Below, piece by piece: positions 6,931 through 14,691 of a DNA stretch of 33,792 nt. The translations under genes were made by a program, and so were the position numbers. The notes beneath the pieces are model-generated. The model ran no database searches. It was not told the origin of the DNA and saw only the letters and a list, made by a program, of their open reading frames with translations. Position 1 is the stretch's first letter. Every line of letters starts with the position of its first letter. The stretch comes from Streptomyces panaciradicis (lineage in GTDB: Bacteria > Actinomycetota > Actinomycetes > Streptomycetales > Streptomycetaceae): positions 1-33,792 of the forward strand of contig NZ_JAMGBF010000086.1 in NCBI RefSeq assembly GCF_023516615.1, given 5' to 3'.

Positions 6931-7827
6931 ATGCCTCTGTCCATCCGCAAGCTCACCGGCCGTATCGGCGCAGTCGTCGAAGGCGTCGACCTCACGGCGT
7001 CGCCGGACTTCGCGACCATCGCCACGCTCCGGGACGCCCTCAACGAGTACAAGGCGATCGTGTTCGACGACGTGCGCCTCGACAACGCCGGCCAGGAACG
7101 CGTGGCCGGCTGGTTCGGCGAGTTGACGACCGCTCACCCCAACGTGCCCGCCGCGGACGGCACGACGAATGTGCTCGCCGTCGACAGCGAGACCTCCAAG
7201 GCCAACGAATGGCACACGGACGTCACCTTCGTCGTCAACCCGCCCCAGCTCACCACGCTGCGGTCCGTGGTGGTCCCGCCGTACGGCGGCGAGACGCTCA
7301 TCGCCAACGCCGCCGCGGCCTACCGCGACCTGCCCGAGGCGCTGCGCACCCTGGCGGATTCGCTGCGCGTCGTGCACACCAACCAGTTCGACTACGCGCG
7401 ACCCCCGTCCGCGACCGCCGAACAACAGGAGTACGACCGCGTCTTCGTCTCGACGCCGTACGAGGCGGAGCACCCGGTCGTGCGGGTGCACCCGCTGACG
7501 GGCGAACGCGGCCTGTTCATCGGCGGGTTCGCCAAGCGGATCGTCGGCCTGTCGAGCAGTGAGTCCGCCGACCTGCTGTGCGTCCTGCAGTCGTACGTGA
7601 CGCGTCCGGAGAACATCCTGCGCTGGAGGTGGTCCCCGAACCAGCTGCTGATCTTCGACAACCGCATCACCCAGCACTACGGCGTCGACAACTACGACGA
7701 CCACCCGCGCCGCCTCAACAGGGTGACGGTCGCCGGTGAGGTGCCGACCGGTGTCGACGGCCGCCGCAGCGAGCAGCTCGTCGGCGATTCCTCGCACTAC
7801 AGCGGTGTGCTGGCGGTGGCGGCATGA
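6931..7827 (+). CDS. TauD/TfdA-type Fe(II)/2-oxoglutarate dioxygenase
   Basis: A 298-residue cytoplasmic enzyme. It shows the HxD iron site in EWHTDVTF (His95, Asp97), the distal His249 in TQHYG, and the 2-oxoglutarate-binding Arg264, 15 residues after the His as in TauD. Enzymes of this family hydroxylate the carbon next to sulfonate or sulfate-ester oxygen, so that sulfite or sulfate is released (taurine dioxygenase, alkylsulfatase AtsK). The start has a GAGAGGGA site. The gene is first in an operon with an SsuABC-like importer, and its stop overlaps the permease start (ATGA). Which substrate, sulfonate or alkyl sulfate, cannot be read from sequence. Confidence 0.9.
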   Translation: MPLSIRKLTGRIGAVVEGVDLTASPDFATIATLRDALNEYKAIVFDDVRLDNAGQERVAGWFGELTTAHPNVPAADGTTNVLAVDSETSKANEWHTDVTFVVNPPQLTTLRSVVVPPYGGETLIANAAAAYRDLPEALRTLADSLRVVHTNQFDYARPPSATAEQQEYDRVFVSTPYEAEHPVVRVHPLTGERGLFIGGFAKRIVGLSSSESADLLCVLQSYVTRPENILRWRWSPNQLLIFDNRITQHYGVDNYDDHPRRLNRVTVAGEVPTGVDGRRSEQLVGDSSHYSGVLAVAA

Positions 7828-8717
7828 CCGAGCTGAGCTTGAAGGCGCCGGCCGCCGTCGAGCGCCCGGACGCCGAGACGACGAGGGCGCGGTCACGGGA
7901 GGTGTTCCTGCCGCGCGGCGCCCGCCGCCGGACGCCGCTCAGCGCGCTCCGCGAGCGCCTGCGCTGGCCGCTGGGCATCTACACGACGCCGGTGCTGATC
8001 CTCCTCGCCTGGGAGGTACTCGCCCGGGCCGGAGCGGTGTCGAAGACCTACGCACCGGCGCCGACCTCGATCGTGAGGTCCGCCGTCGAACTCTGGCAGC
8101 AGGGCGTCCTCGGACCGGACTTGGCCATCTCGCTGCAGCGGGCCGGTATCGGTCTGGCCATCGGTCTGACGGCGGGCATCGTCAGCGGGGTGCTCGGCGG
8201 GCTGCTGCGGAGCGGTGAGTACCTGTTCAACGGCTTGGTGCAGGTACTGAACACGATCCCCCTCCTCGCCGTGCTGCCGTTGATGATCGTGTGGTTCGGC
8301 ATCGACGAGCTCACGAAGGTGCTGCTGATCTCCTTCGGCGCCGGTGTCCCGATGTATCTCAACCTGTTCGCCGCGATCCGGGGCGTCGACCAGCGTCTGA
8401 TCGAGACGGCGCGCACGACGGGAGCGGGCACCTGGCGCCTGGTGACGCGGGTGCTGGTGCCCGGTGCCCTGCCGGGGTTCCTGGTGGGCCTCCGGTTCTC
8501 CCTCGCCTACAGCGTCCTGGGCCTCGTCGCAGCCGAAACGGTCAACGCCGACCAGGGACTTGGGTTCCTCATCACCCAGGGGCAGACGTATCTCCAGACC
8601 AACCAGGTCTTCGTGGGGCTGGTCATCTACTCGCTCCTCGGTCTGCTCGCCGACCAGTTCGTCCGGGCTCTCGAACGGGTGCTGCTGCGCTGGCGACCCA
8701 GTTATGAGGCGTCATGA
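7824..8717 (+). CDS. ssuC: Sulfonate-type ABC transporter permease (SsuC-like)
   Basis: A 297-residue permease of the nitrate/sulfonate/taurine family. After a charged cytoplasmic N-terminus of about 50 residues, six hydrophobic segments follow. The EAA-like loop (ETARTTGAGTWRLVTRVLVPGALPGFLVGLR) at about residues 195-225 contacts the ATPase. The ATG overlaps the TauD-like stop (ATGA), and its own stop overlaps the ATPase start in the same way. Orthology to E. coli SsuC is by family; TauC would be equally compatible. Confidence 0.88.
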   Translation: MTELSLKAPAAVERPDAETTRARSREVFLPRGARRRTPLSALRERLRWPLGIYTTPVLILLAWEVLARAGAVSKTYAPAPTSIVRSAVELWQQGVLGPDLAISLQRAGIGLAIGLTAGIVSGVLGGLLRSGEYLFNGLVQVLNTIPLLAVLPLMIVWFGIDELTKVLLISFGAGVPMYLNLFAAIRGVDQRLIETARTTGAGTWRLVTRVLVPGALPGFLVGLRFSLAYSVLGLVAAETVNADQGLGFLITQGQTYLQTNQVFVGLVIYSLLGLLADQFVRALERVLLRWRPSYEAS

Positions 8718-9445
8718 GCAGCACGATCGCGACGCAGCCCCGTCGGCAGACCGGGGTCGTCGTCGAGCAGGTGGTCCGCCAGTTCGGTGACCGGGTGGTC
8801 CTCGACCACCTCGACCTCACCATCGCCGACGAGGAACTGGTGATCCTGCTCGGCCCTTCGGGCTGCGGCAAGAGCACCCTACTGCGGCTGCTCGCGGGAC
8901 TGGACCGCCCCGACGGCGGGCGCGTGGAGGTCCCCGCCCGGCGGGCGATCGTCTTCCAGGCCGACCGGCTGCTGCCGTGGCAGCGCGTACTGCCCAACGT
9001 CACGCTCGGCCTGCACGGGGCCGGCGCGGAGCAGCGGGCCCGCGACGTGCTCGCCGAGGTCGGCCTCGCGGGCCGCGAGAAGGCCTGGCCCAAGGAGCTC
9101 TCCGGCGGCGAGGCCCAACGGGTCTCGCTGGCACGGGCATTGGTCTCCGAGCCCGAACTCGTGCTGCTCGACGAGCCGTTCGCCGCTCTCGACGCCATCA
9201 CCCGGCTGCGCATGCACGACCTCGTACGCGCGCTGCGGACCAGGCATCAGGCGGCCATGCTGCTCGTCACCCACGACGTCGACGAGGCGATCGCCCTGGC
9301 GGACCGCATCGTCGTCATGAACAACGGCCGCATCGGCACCTCGCACGAGGTGCACCTCACCGCCGCCGACCGTGAGGCGAGCGTCGCACGCGAGGAACTG
9401 CGCGCCCGACTCCTGGAAGACCTCGGCCTGGCCGGCCAGCACTGA
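8714..9445 (+). CDS. ssuB: Sulfonate-type ABC transporter ATP-binding protein (SsuB-like)
   Basis: A 243-residue ABC ATPase. Walker A GPSGCGKST is at residues 47-55, the signature is LSGGEAQR, and Walker B is LVLLDEPFAALD, with the switch His in VTHDVDEA. The short VFQADRLLPW Q-loop is typical of the nitrate/sulfonate/taurine group. It overlaps the permease stop (ATGA) and is followed 42 bp later by the binding protein. It energises uptake through the SsuC-like permease. Confidence 0.9.
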   Translation: MSSTIATQPRRQTGVVVEQVVRQFGDRVVLDHLDLTIADEELVILLGPSGCGKSTLLRLLAGLDRPDGGRVEVPARRAIVFQADRLLPWQRVLPNVTLGLHGAGAEQRARDVLAEVGLAGREKAWPKELSGGEAQRVSLARALVSEPELVLLDEPFAALDAITRLRMHDLVRALRTRHQAAMLLVTHDVDEAIALADRIVVMNNGRIGTSHEVHLTAADREASVAREELRARLLEDLGLAGQH

Positions 9446-9487
9446 CCGTCCGAACACCTTCACCCAGCACAGAAAGCACGACAACCC

Positions 9488-10546
9488 ATGCGAACAAGAA
9501 CCACGAGACTCATCGGCGGCGTCGGCTCGCTCGCTCTGGCGAGCAGCCTCGTCGCCTGCGCGGGATCGTCGTCGGACACCTCCGCGCCGCTGAGCAACGC
9601 CGTCGACGCAAGCGACGCCAGGCACCCCGAGTGGAGCAAGTACACCTTCACCATCGGCGACAACGGCGGTGACGGCAGCCAGGAACTGGCGAAGGTCACC
9701 GGCGTGTTCGCCAACGCGCCCTACAAGGTGAAGTTCGCCCGCTTCACCTACGGTCCGCCGCTCGTGCAGGCCGCCGCCTCCGGCGACATCGACCTCGGCA
9801 GCGTCGGCGACGTACCGCCGATCACCGGCGCCGCGAAGGAGTACGGCTTCAAGGTCGTGGCAGTCAACCGCTCGCTCACACCCACCCAGTCGAACGAGAA
9901 CATCATCGTGCCGGAGGGCTCGCAGCTGAAGACGGCCGCCGACCTCAAGGGCAAGAAGATCGCCGTCCCGCAGGGCAGTTCGGCCCACGGTCTGGCACTG
10001 AACGCCCTGAAGAGCGTCGGCCTCACCCCCAAGGACGTGAAGCTGGTCTTCCTCGATCCGGCGGCCGGTGCCACGGCGTTCAACACCGGGAAGGTGGACG
10101 CCTGGTCGATCTGGAACCCGCAGTCGGCCATCGCGGTCAAGAACGGCGCGCGGATCCTGGTGAAGGGCCTCCCGCCCATCGACCAGACGAGCAGTTACTA
10201 CGTCGCGAGCGACAAGTCGCTGAACGACAAGACCAAGCGGGCGGCTCTGACAGATGTACTGAAGAGGCTGTCGAGAGAGTTCGCCTGGGCCGTCAGGAAC
10301 CCCGACAAGTACGCGCAGGCGCTCTCGAAGGAGCAGGGCATCCCGCTGGCCGACGCCAGGGCATCCGTGGCCGCCTACTCGAATCGGGTCACCCCGGTGG
10401 AGAAGCCGGACATCGAACTGGAGCAGAAGCTCGCCGACGCCTTCCTGGACGCGGGGCAGATCACCAAGAAGGTCGACGTCCCGTCGATCGTCGACAACCT
10501 CCTCCCGGCCGGTTACGACAGCTCGAAGCTGAAGGGCACCTCATGA
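9488..10546 (+). CDS. ssuA: Sulfonate-type ABC transporter substrate-binding lipoprotein (SsuA-like)
   Basis: A 352-residue lipoprotein with a signal sequence and lipobox LVAC (Cys24). The body matches the SsuA/NMT1-like fold: VFANAPYKVKFARFTYGPPLVQAAASGDIDLGSVGDVPP near residues 75-115, then GKKIAVPQGSSAH and KVDAWSIWNP. These are the regions that form the ligand cleft in SsuA. Its stop overlaps the start of the next monooxygenase gene (ATGA). The likely ligand is an aliphatic sulfonate or sulfate ester. Confidence 0.9.
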   Translation: MRTRTTRLIGGVGSLALASSLVACAGSSSDTSAPLSNAVDASDARHPEWSKYTFTIGDNGGDGSQELAKVTGVFANAPYKVKFARFTYGPPLVQAAASGDIDLGSVGDVPPITGAAKEYGFKVVAVNRSLTPTQSNENIIVPEGSQLKTAADLKGKKIAVPQGSSAHGLALNALKSVGLTPKDVKLVFLDPAAGATAFNTGKVDAWSIWNPQSAIAVKNGARILVKGLPPIDQTSSYYVASDKSLNDKTKRAALTDVLKRLSREFAWAVRNPDKYAQALSKEQGIPLADARASVAAYSNRVTPVEKPDIELEQKLADAFLDAGQITKKVDVPSIVDNLLPAGYDSSKLKGTS

Positions 10547-11871
10547 GTGCGGGACAGCGGCGGCTGCACCTGAATGCCTTTCTCATGGAAGCGGGCCACC
10601 ACGAGGCGGCGTGGCGCCTTCCGCACAGCAACCCCCGCGCCGACTTCGACCTGCGGCACTGGATCGAACTCGCGCAGCTCGCCGAGAGCGCCAAGTTCGA
10701 CTCGCTGTTCCTCGCCGACGGTCCGGCCCTCATCGGCACCGGCGAGTTCAGGCCGCCGGGCCAACTGGAGCCGCTGACGCTGCTCACCGCACTGTCGCAG
10801 GCCACCAGCAGGATCGGGCTCATCGCGACCGTGTCGTCGACGTACAACGAGCCGTACAACCTCGCCCGCCGGCTCGCGTCCGTCGACCACGTCAGTGGCG
10901 GCCGGGCCGGCTGGAACATCGTCACCTCGGCGGGAGCCGACGAGGCCGCCAACTTCGGCCTCGGCAACCGCCCCGGCCACGCCGAACGCTACGCCCGCGC
11001 CGACGAGTTCCTGAAGCTCGCCAAGGCGCTGTGGGACAGCTGGGAGTCCGAGGCCGTCCTCGCGGACAAGGCCGCGGGACGCTATGCCGACCCCGCCCGG
11101 CTGCATCGGGTCGGTCATGACGGCACGTACTTCAAGGTGGCCGGCCCGCTCAACGTCGAACGCCCGCCGCAGGGCTACCCGTTGCTCGTCCAGGCGGGCT
11201 CCTCGGAGGACGGCAAGGACTTCGCCGCCCGTCACGCCGAGGCCATCTTCACCGCCCACACCACGTACGAGCGCGCCGCCGCCTTCTACGCCGACATCAA
11301 GGCACGCACCCGTGCCGCCGGGCGTGACCCGGACGGTGTGATCGTCCTTCCCGGCATCGTCCCCTACATCGGATCGACCGAGGAGGAAGCCCGCGCGCTC
11401 GCTCGGCGCTTCGACGAGCTGCGCATCCCGGAGTACGGGCTGCGCCAACTGGCGGCGGTGTTCGAGACCGATCCGTCGGTCTTCGAACTCGACCGTCCGT
11501 TGCCGGAGTTCATCCTGGCGAGGCCGAAACTGGAGGGTTCGCAGAGCCGGTCCGACCTGATCATCGACCTGGCGGTGCGCGAGCGGCTGACGGTCCGCGA
11601 GATCATCTCGCGGCTCGGCGGCGGTCGCGGGCACTTCGAGTTCGTAGGGACGCCCGAGCAGGTCGCGGACACGATCATCGCCTGGTTCGAGGGCGGCGCG
11701 GCGGACGGCTTCAACATCATGGCCCCGGCGCTGCCGTCCGGCCTGGCGGCCTTCGTCGAGCACGTGCTGCCGATCCTGCGGAGCAAGGGCCTGTTCCGCG
11801 AGGAGTACGAGGGCACGACACTCCGCGAGCACTACGGCCTTCCCGTCCCGGCGAACCAGTTCCATGGCTGA
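10543..11871 (+). CDS. NtaA/SnaA/DszA-type FMN-dependent monooxygenase
   Basis: A 442-residue luciferase-like monooxygenase of the NtaA/SnaA/DszA group, which uses reduced FMN supplied by a partner reductase. Group markers seen are SSTYNEPYNLARRLASVDHVSGGRAGWNIVTSA (about residues 98-130), FGLGNR, an HxxRYARADEFL-like helix, and RPPQGYPLLVQAGSS. The C-terminus GTPEQVADTI..WF.GGAADGFNI is also typical. Known members attack sulfones, nitrilotriacetate or S-alkylcysteine sulfoxides. It closes the TauD/SsuCBA operon, so a sulfur substrate is likely. No reductase is in this operon; SsuE at 22332 could supply FMNH2. Confidence 0.9.
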   Translation: MSAGQRRLHLNAFLMEAGHHEAAWRLPHSNPRADFDLRHWIELAQLAESAKFDSLFLADGPALIGTGEFRPPGQLEPLTLLTALSQATSRIGLIATVSSTYNEPYNLARRLASVDHVSGGRAGWNIVTSAGADEAANFGLGNRPGHAERYARADEFLKLAKALWDSWESEAVLADKAAGRYADPARLHRVGHDGTYFKVAGPLNVERPPQGYPLLVQAGSSEDGKDFAARHAEAIFTAHTTYERAAAFYADIKARTRAAGRDPDGVIVLPGIVPYIGSTEEEARALARRFDELRIPEYGLRQLAAVFETDPSVFELDRPLPEFILARPKLEGSQSRSDLIIDLAVRERLTVREIISRLGGGRGHFEFVGTPEQVADTIIAWFEGGAADGFNIMAPALPSGLAAFVEHVLPILRSKGLFREEYEGTTLREHYGLPVPANQFHG

Positions 11872-11952
11872 GCCCCGGGCAACCTGGCCGGCCGGGTGTC
11901 CTGGCGAGCATGTCGCCGTCCATCGGGATGTCCGCGATGCGGGACGGCCCTC

Positions 11953-11981
11953 TTGACGTCCGCGGCCCGTGGATCGACACT
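11953..11981 (+). promoter_or_regulatory. Candidate promoter for the leader peptide at 12015
   Basis: A TTGACG box (11953-11958) with GACACT (11976-11981) at 17 bases. The -10 is weak. The putative operator CCTA-N9-TAGG at 11993-12009 would lie just downstream of the start point, a good place for a repressor. Confidence 0.35.
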
Positions 11982-11992
11982 CGGTAAGGAAT

Positions 11993-12009
11993 CCTAGTGA
12001 ACAGGTAGG
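11993..12009 (+). promoter_or_regulatory. CCTA-N9-TAGG palindrome upstream of the leader at 12015
   Basis: Inverted half-sites CCTA (11993-11996) and TAGG (12006-12009) with a 9-base spacer. The same arrangement occurs at 24179-24195, ahead of the SfnB-like unit. It looks like an operator for a shared regulator. The regulator is not identified. Confidence 0.4.
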
Positions 12010-12014
12010 GAAAC

Positions 12015-12125
12015 ATGAGGCGCCTTGATGGGGTCACCGTCCGAGTGAGCCGTTCGCCTCTGCTGACCTCCCGGCGTCACATCGACCTGCTCCGCGTCTG
12101 CAGCGCACTCGGCCACATGGGCTGA
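12015..12125 (+). CDS. Cysteine-type leader peptide upstream of the GHR-like gene
   Basis: A 36-codon ORF with the core SRRHIDLLRVCSALGHMG. It has the canonical RRHIDLLRV motif; Cys29 precedes Ser-Ala-Leu, and unlike the other leaders there is no Cys after it. The ATG is preceded by GGTAGGG. A 14-bp perfect hairpin (12229-12259) lies between this ORF and the structural gene at 12349, as expected of an attenuator. Cysteine response is inferred. Confidence 0.82.
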   Translation: MRRLDGVTVRVSRSPLLTSRRHIDLLRVCSALGHMG

Positions 12126-12228
12126 CCTGCGCACCTGCCACGCCGACGCCTCCCACGCAACGTCGTGCCGTTCGGCGTGCCCAGGTGAGCCCCGCTCAGG
12201 GGTTCCGTCGTCGCATCCCCGTAGCCCC

Positions 12229-12259
12229 GGCGGGCCCGGCACCGAGTGCCGGGCCCGCC
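12229..12259 (+). terminator. Strong 14-bp hairpin between leader peptide and GHR-like gene
   Basis: The arms 12229-12242 and 12246-12259 pair perfectly over 14 bp with a 3-base loop and are almost all G-C. There is no upstream gene whose end it could serve other than the leader ORF (stop at 12125), so it is best explained as an attenuator terminator. No U tract follows. Confidence 0.65.
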
Positions 12260-12348
12260 CTCCGGGTGGAGGAGGGGAAAGCGACCACGGGGCCCAGCCC
12301 GATGTCGCATCCGCCGCGCGCCATCCGCGCCCGCTCTCGGGGAGAGTC

Positions 12349-13212
12349 ATGACCGTCACCACGCCTGCCGCCCACGTTTCCCTCCGGCCCACGCCCGCCT
12401 TCCGCGGTCGCATCGGCAGGGACGCGCGCAGCGGCCACTACGCCGTCCCCGGCCGCTACCGGCTCCATCTGTCGACCGCGTGTCCCGACGGCCTGCGCAT
12501 CGCCGTCACCCACACCCTGCTCGGCCTGGACACCGTCTGTCCGGTGACCTTCCTCCCCGCCGTCCCCGACTGTCCCGAGGGCGGTCACTCGGCCCTGCTC
12601 CCGCTGTACGAGGCCAGCGCGCACCGCTACCGCGGTCCGGCCGCGGCGCCGGTGCTCAGTGACGGCTGGTCCGGGCGGATCGTCAGTACCCACGACCGGG
12701 ACATCATGCGCGACCTCGCCCACCGCTTCGACACCGGCGGCTCCTCGCTCTACCCCTGCGGCGCGGAGTCGGAGATCGAGGCCGTGGAGCGAATGTGCGT
12801 GGAGGGGATCGAGGGGGCGGCGCAGCGGGCCGGGGCCGTGGGCGGGGAAGCGGCGGAACGTGACAGGGCACTGGCCACGCTGCTGCAGACCCTCGGCGCC
12901 CTCGACCGCTGGCTGGTCGACCGCGCCTACCTGATCCGCGACGAAGTCACGGTCGCCGACGTCGAGTTGTGGGTCGCTCTGGTCCGGCTCGACACCGTGC
13001 ACCGGCACCACCTCGACGCCGCCGCGGTCCAGCGCATCGCCGGCCACCCGGTGCTGTGGTCCTACGCCCGCCGGCTGACCGCCCACCCGGCCTTCGGCGC
13101 CCACCTCGACCTCGACGGCATCGACCGCCGTCACCACGCCCAGTGCCGCGGGCTGGAGGCCGCCGGATCGGCCGTCCAGATCCTCGACTGGGCGGCACAC
13201 TCCGCCCGTTAG
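12349..13212 (+). CDS. Glutathionyl-hydroquinone-reductase-like (ECM4/YqjG) thiol transferase
   Basis: A 287-residue protein with the glutathione-transferase fold of the ECM4/YqjG (Xi-class) type. Cys45 in STACPDGLR occupies the place of the catalytic Cys in the CPWA motif. APVLSDGWSGRIVSTHDRDIMRDL matches the family's VPVLWDxxxxxIVxNES region, and ALDRWLVDRAYLIRD with VALVRLDTVHRHH matches the C-terminal helical domain. Family members strip glutathione from conjugates by reduction. Actinomycetes lack glutathione and use mycothiol, so the physiological thiol is probably mycothiol or an imported thioether. Its place behind a cysteine-type leader suggests a role in freeing cysteine sulfur. Start has a GGGGAGAGTC site. 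Confidence 0.8.
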   Translation: MTVTTPAAHVSLRPTPAFRGRIGRDARSGHYAVPGRYRLHLSTACPDGLRIAVTHTLLGLDTVCPVTFLPAVPDCPEGGHSALLPLYEASAHRYRGPAAAPVLSDGWSGRIVSTHDRDIMRDLAHRFDTGGSSLYPCGAESEIEAVERMCVEGIEGAAQRAGAVGGEAAERDRALATLLQTLGALDRWLVDRAYLIRDEVTVADVELWVALVRLDTVHRHHLDAAAVQRIAGHPVLWSYARRLTAHPAFGAHLDLDGIDRRHHAQCRGLEAAGSAVQILDWAAHSAR

Positions 13213-13235
13213 CCGTTCCACCTGGTGGACCGGCG

Positions 13236-13265
13236 TTGACATACGTTCGGGCCATTGTCTTAACT
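13236..13265 (+). promoter_or_regulatory. Promoter of the SAM-IV-controlled ten-gene operon
   Basis: A perfect TTGACA -35 box (13236-13241) lies 16-18 bases from TCTTAACT (13258-13265). The predicted start is at about 13271, a few bases before the first base pair of the SAM-IV aptamer at 13278. The spacing to the riboswitch supports this promoter strongly. Confidence 0.6.
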
Positions 13266-13277
13266 ACGGCCCAGAAC

Positions 13278-13388
13278 GGTCATGAGTGTCAGCGACAAGC
13301 CCTGGCTTGCTGACCGGCAACCCTCGCACCGCGGTGGGGTGCCCCAGGTGACGACCCGGCCGATGACCCATCGGCAAGCGCGAGGCCC
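13278..13388 (+). ncRNA. SAM-IV riboswitch of the ten-gene sulfur operon
   Basis: This matches the SAM-IV aptamer almost word for word: GGTCATGAGTGTCAGCG, a stem GTCAGC...AAGCC-loop-GGCTT-GCTGAC (13288-13314), GGCAACCCTC, CCGCGGTGGGGTGCCCC, AGGTGACGACC, then a CCGATG/CATCGG hairpin and GCAAGCGCG at the 3' end. The closing stem pairs 13278-13283 with 13351-13356 (five of six pairs). SAM-IV binds S-adenosylmethionine in Actinomycetales. It precedes a divergent cysteine-type leader peptide (13417) and a polar-amino-acid-type importer, so expression should fall when SAM is abundant. Confidence 0.93.
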
Positions 13389-13416
13389 ACAGGGCCGGAA
13401 CAGTGACGGTGACGCC

Positions 13417-13566
13417 ATGTACGCAGCTCCCAGAACGGCCGCACGCCGTTCCCAGGGCTGCGTACGGACGTACGCGAACGTGCTCGTCGCCGACCGCGCC
13501 GTCGATCTGCTCCGCGTGAACAGCGCACTGTGTACCGCACCGGGCCGTGCCCGCTGTCGGGGCTGA
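13417..13566 (+). CDS. Divergent cysteine-type leader peptide after the SAM-IV riboswitch
   Basis: A 49-codon ORF whose C-terminal part reads ADRAVDLLRVNSALCTAPGRARC. The VDLLRV.SALC core is kept, while the RRHI of the other leaders has become DRA. Cys codons are at 15, 39 and 47. The ATG lacks a clear ribosome site; a GTG at 13480 is an alternative start that would give a leader of 28 codons closer to the usual size. It lies 29 bases after the riboswitch and 144 bases before the permease gene. Confidence 0.7.
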   Translation: MYAAPRTAARRSQGCVRTYANVLVADRAVDLLRVNSALCTAPGRARCRG

Positions 13567-13598
13567 CACCTCCCGGCAGCCCTCGCACCCCCTGACGA

Positions 13599-13616
13599 AC
13601 ACCGCCCGCGCGGTGT
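13599..13616 (+). terminator. Hairpin between leader peptide and permease gene
   Basis: A perfect 7-bp stem (13599-13605 with 13610-13616) with a 4-base loop, 33 bases after the leader stop. It is a candidate attenuator. It is shorter than the hairpin at 12229. Confidence 0.45.
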
Positions 13617-13710
13617 GCCGTTGCCCTCCCCACCCCCGGTCTCACGCAGCCGTGTGCGTTCCCGCACGCCGCCGCGCCTCCGGGGCGTGCCCACGAAGCC
13701 GGAGCCCACC

Positions 13711-14691
13711 ATGAGCGAACCCCCAGGCGCCACCGTCACCTTGCCCGAGGCGCACGCCACCACCGAACCGCCCCAGGCCCTCACCGCCCAGCGGGTCCAG
13801 CCGCTGCGGCGCCCGGGACGCTGGATCGCCACCGCGGTCGTCCTGGTCCTGGTCGCCCAGTTCGCCCACGGACTGGTGACCAACCCCTTCTACCAGTGGG
13901 ACCGCTGGAGCTACTGGTTCCTGCGGCCGACCATCCTCGACGGCCTGCTCATCACCCTCGAAGTCGCCGCCTACAGCGCCGTGCTGGGCCTTGTCGGCGG
14001 TGTCCTGCTCGCCCTGGCGCGGCTGTCGAAGAGCCCGGTGCTGCGCGCCGTCAGCTGGACCTACGTCTGGGCGTTCCGCTCCATCCCGCTCATCGTGGTT
14101 CTGATCTTCCTCTACAACTTCAGTGCGCTGTACAAGACGTTGAGCGTCGGCATCCCCTTCGGACCGGCCTTCTTCTCCTTCGACGAGTCGAAACTCGCCA
14201 CCGACATGGTCGTCGCCGTCGTCGGCCTCAGCCTCAACGAGGCCGCCTACGCGGCCGAGGTGGTGCGCGGCGGCATCCTCTCCGTCGACCAGGGCCAGCA
14301 CGAGGCGGCCGCCGCCCTCGGCCTGCCGAAGGGCTACCAGTTCCGCAGAATCGTCTTTCCGCAGGCACTGCGCTCCATCATCCCCAACTACGTCAACCAG
14401 CTCATCGGCCTGATCAAGGGCACCTCGCTGGTCTTCTACGTCTCCCTGCTGGACCTGTTCGGCTCCGCGCAGACCATGGGATCCACCTACCCCGGCGACA
14501 TCGTGCCGCTGCTGCTGGTCGTCACCGTCTGGTACCTGATCCTGACCAGCGTCGTCTCCGTCATCCAGTTCTACGTCGAGCGCTACTACGCCCGCGGCGC
14601 CACCCGCAGCCTGCCGCCGACGCCACTGCAGAAGCTCCGCACCGGTCTCACCGACCTGCGGGCCCGCATCCGCCGGGAGGCCGCCGTATGA
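13711..14691 (+). CDS. Polar-amino-acid-type ABC transporter permease (HisM family)
   Basis: A 326-residue permease. About 40 polar residues precede the first membrane helix; a second predicted periplasmic stretch (NPFYQWDRWSYWFLRP) leads into the HisM/GlnP-type core with TILDGLLITLEVAAYS, RSIPLIVVLIFLYN and the EAA-like loop (EAAAALGLPKGYQFRRIVFPQALRSIIPNYVNQ). The extra first helix and long periplasmic loop are common in actinobacterial members. A single permease implies a homodimer. The ATG has a GGAG site and overlaps the ATPase start at its end. In Bacillus the related TcyL/TcyM permeases carry cystine and S-alkylcysteines; a similar cargo is inferred here. Confidence 0.88.
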   Translation: MSEPPGATVTLPEAHATTEPPQALTAQRVQPLRRPGRWIATAVVLVLVAQFAHGLVTNPFYQWDRWSYWFLRPTILDGLLITLEVAAYSAVLGLVGGVLLALARLSKSPVLRAVSWTYVWAFRSIPLIVVLIFLYNFSALYKTLSVGIPFGPAFFSFDESKLATDMVVAVVGLSLNEAAYAAEVVRGGILSVDQGQHEAAAALGLPKGYQFRRIVFPQALRSIIPNYVNQLIGLIKGTSLVFYVSLLDLFGSAQTMGSTYPGDIVPLLLVVTVWYLILTSVVSVIQFYVERYYARGATRSLPPTPLQKLRTGLTDLRARIRREAAV

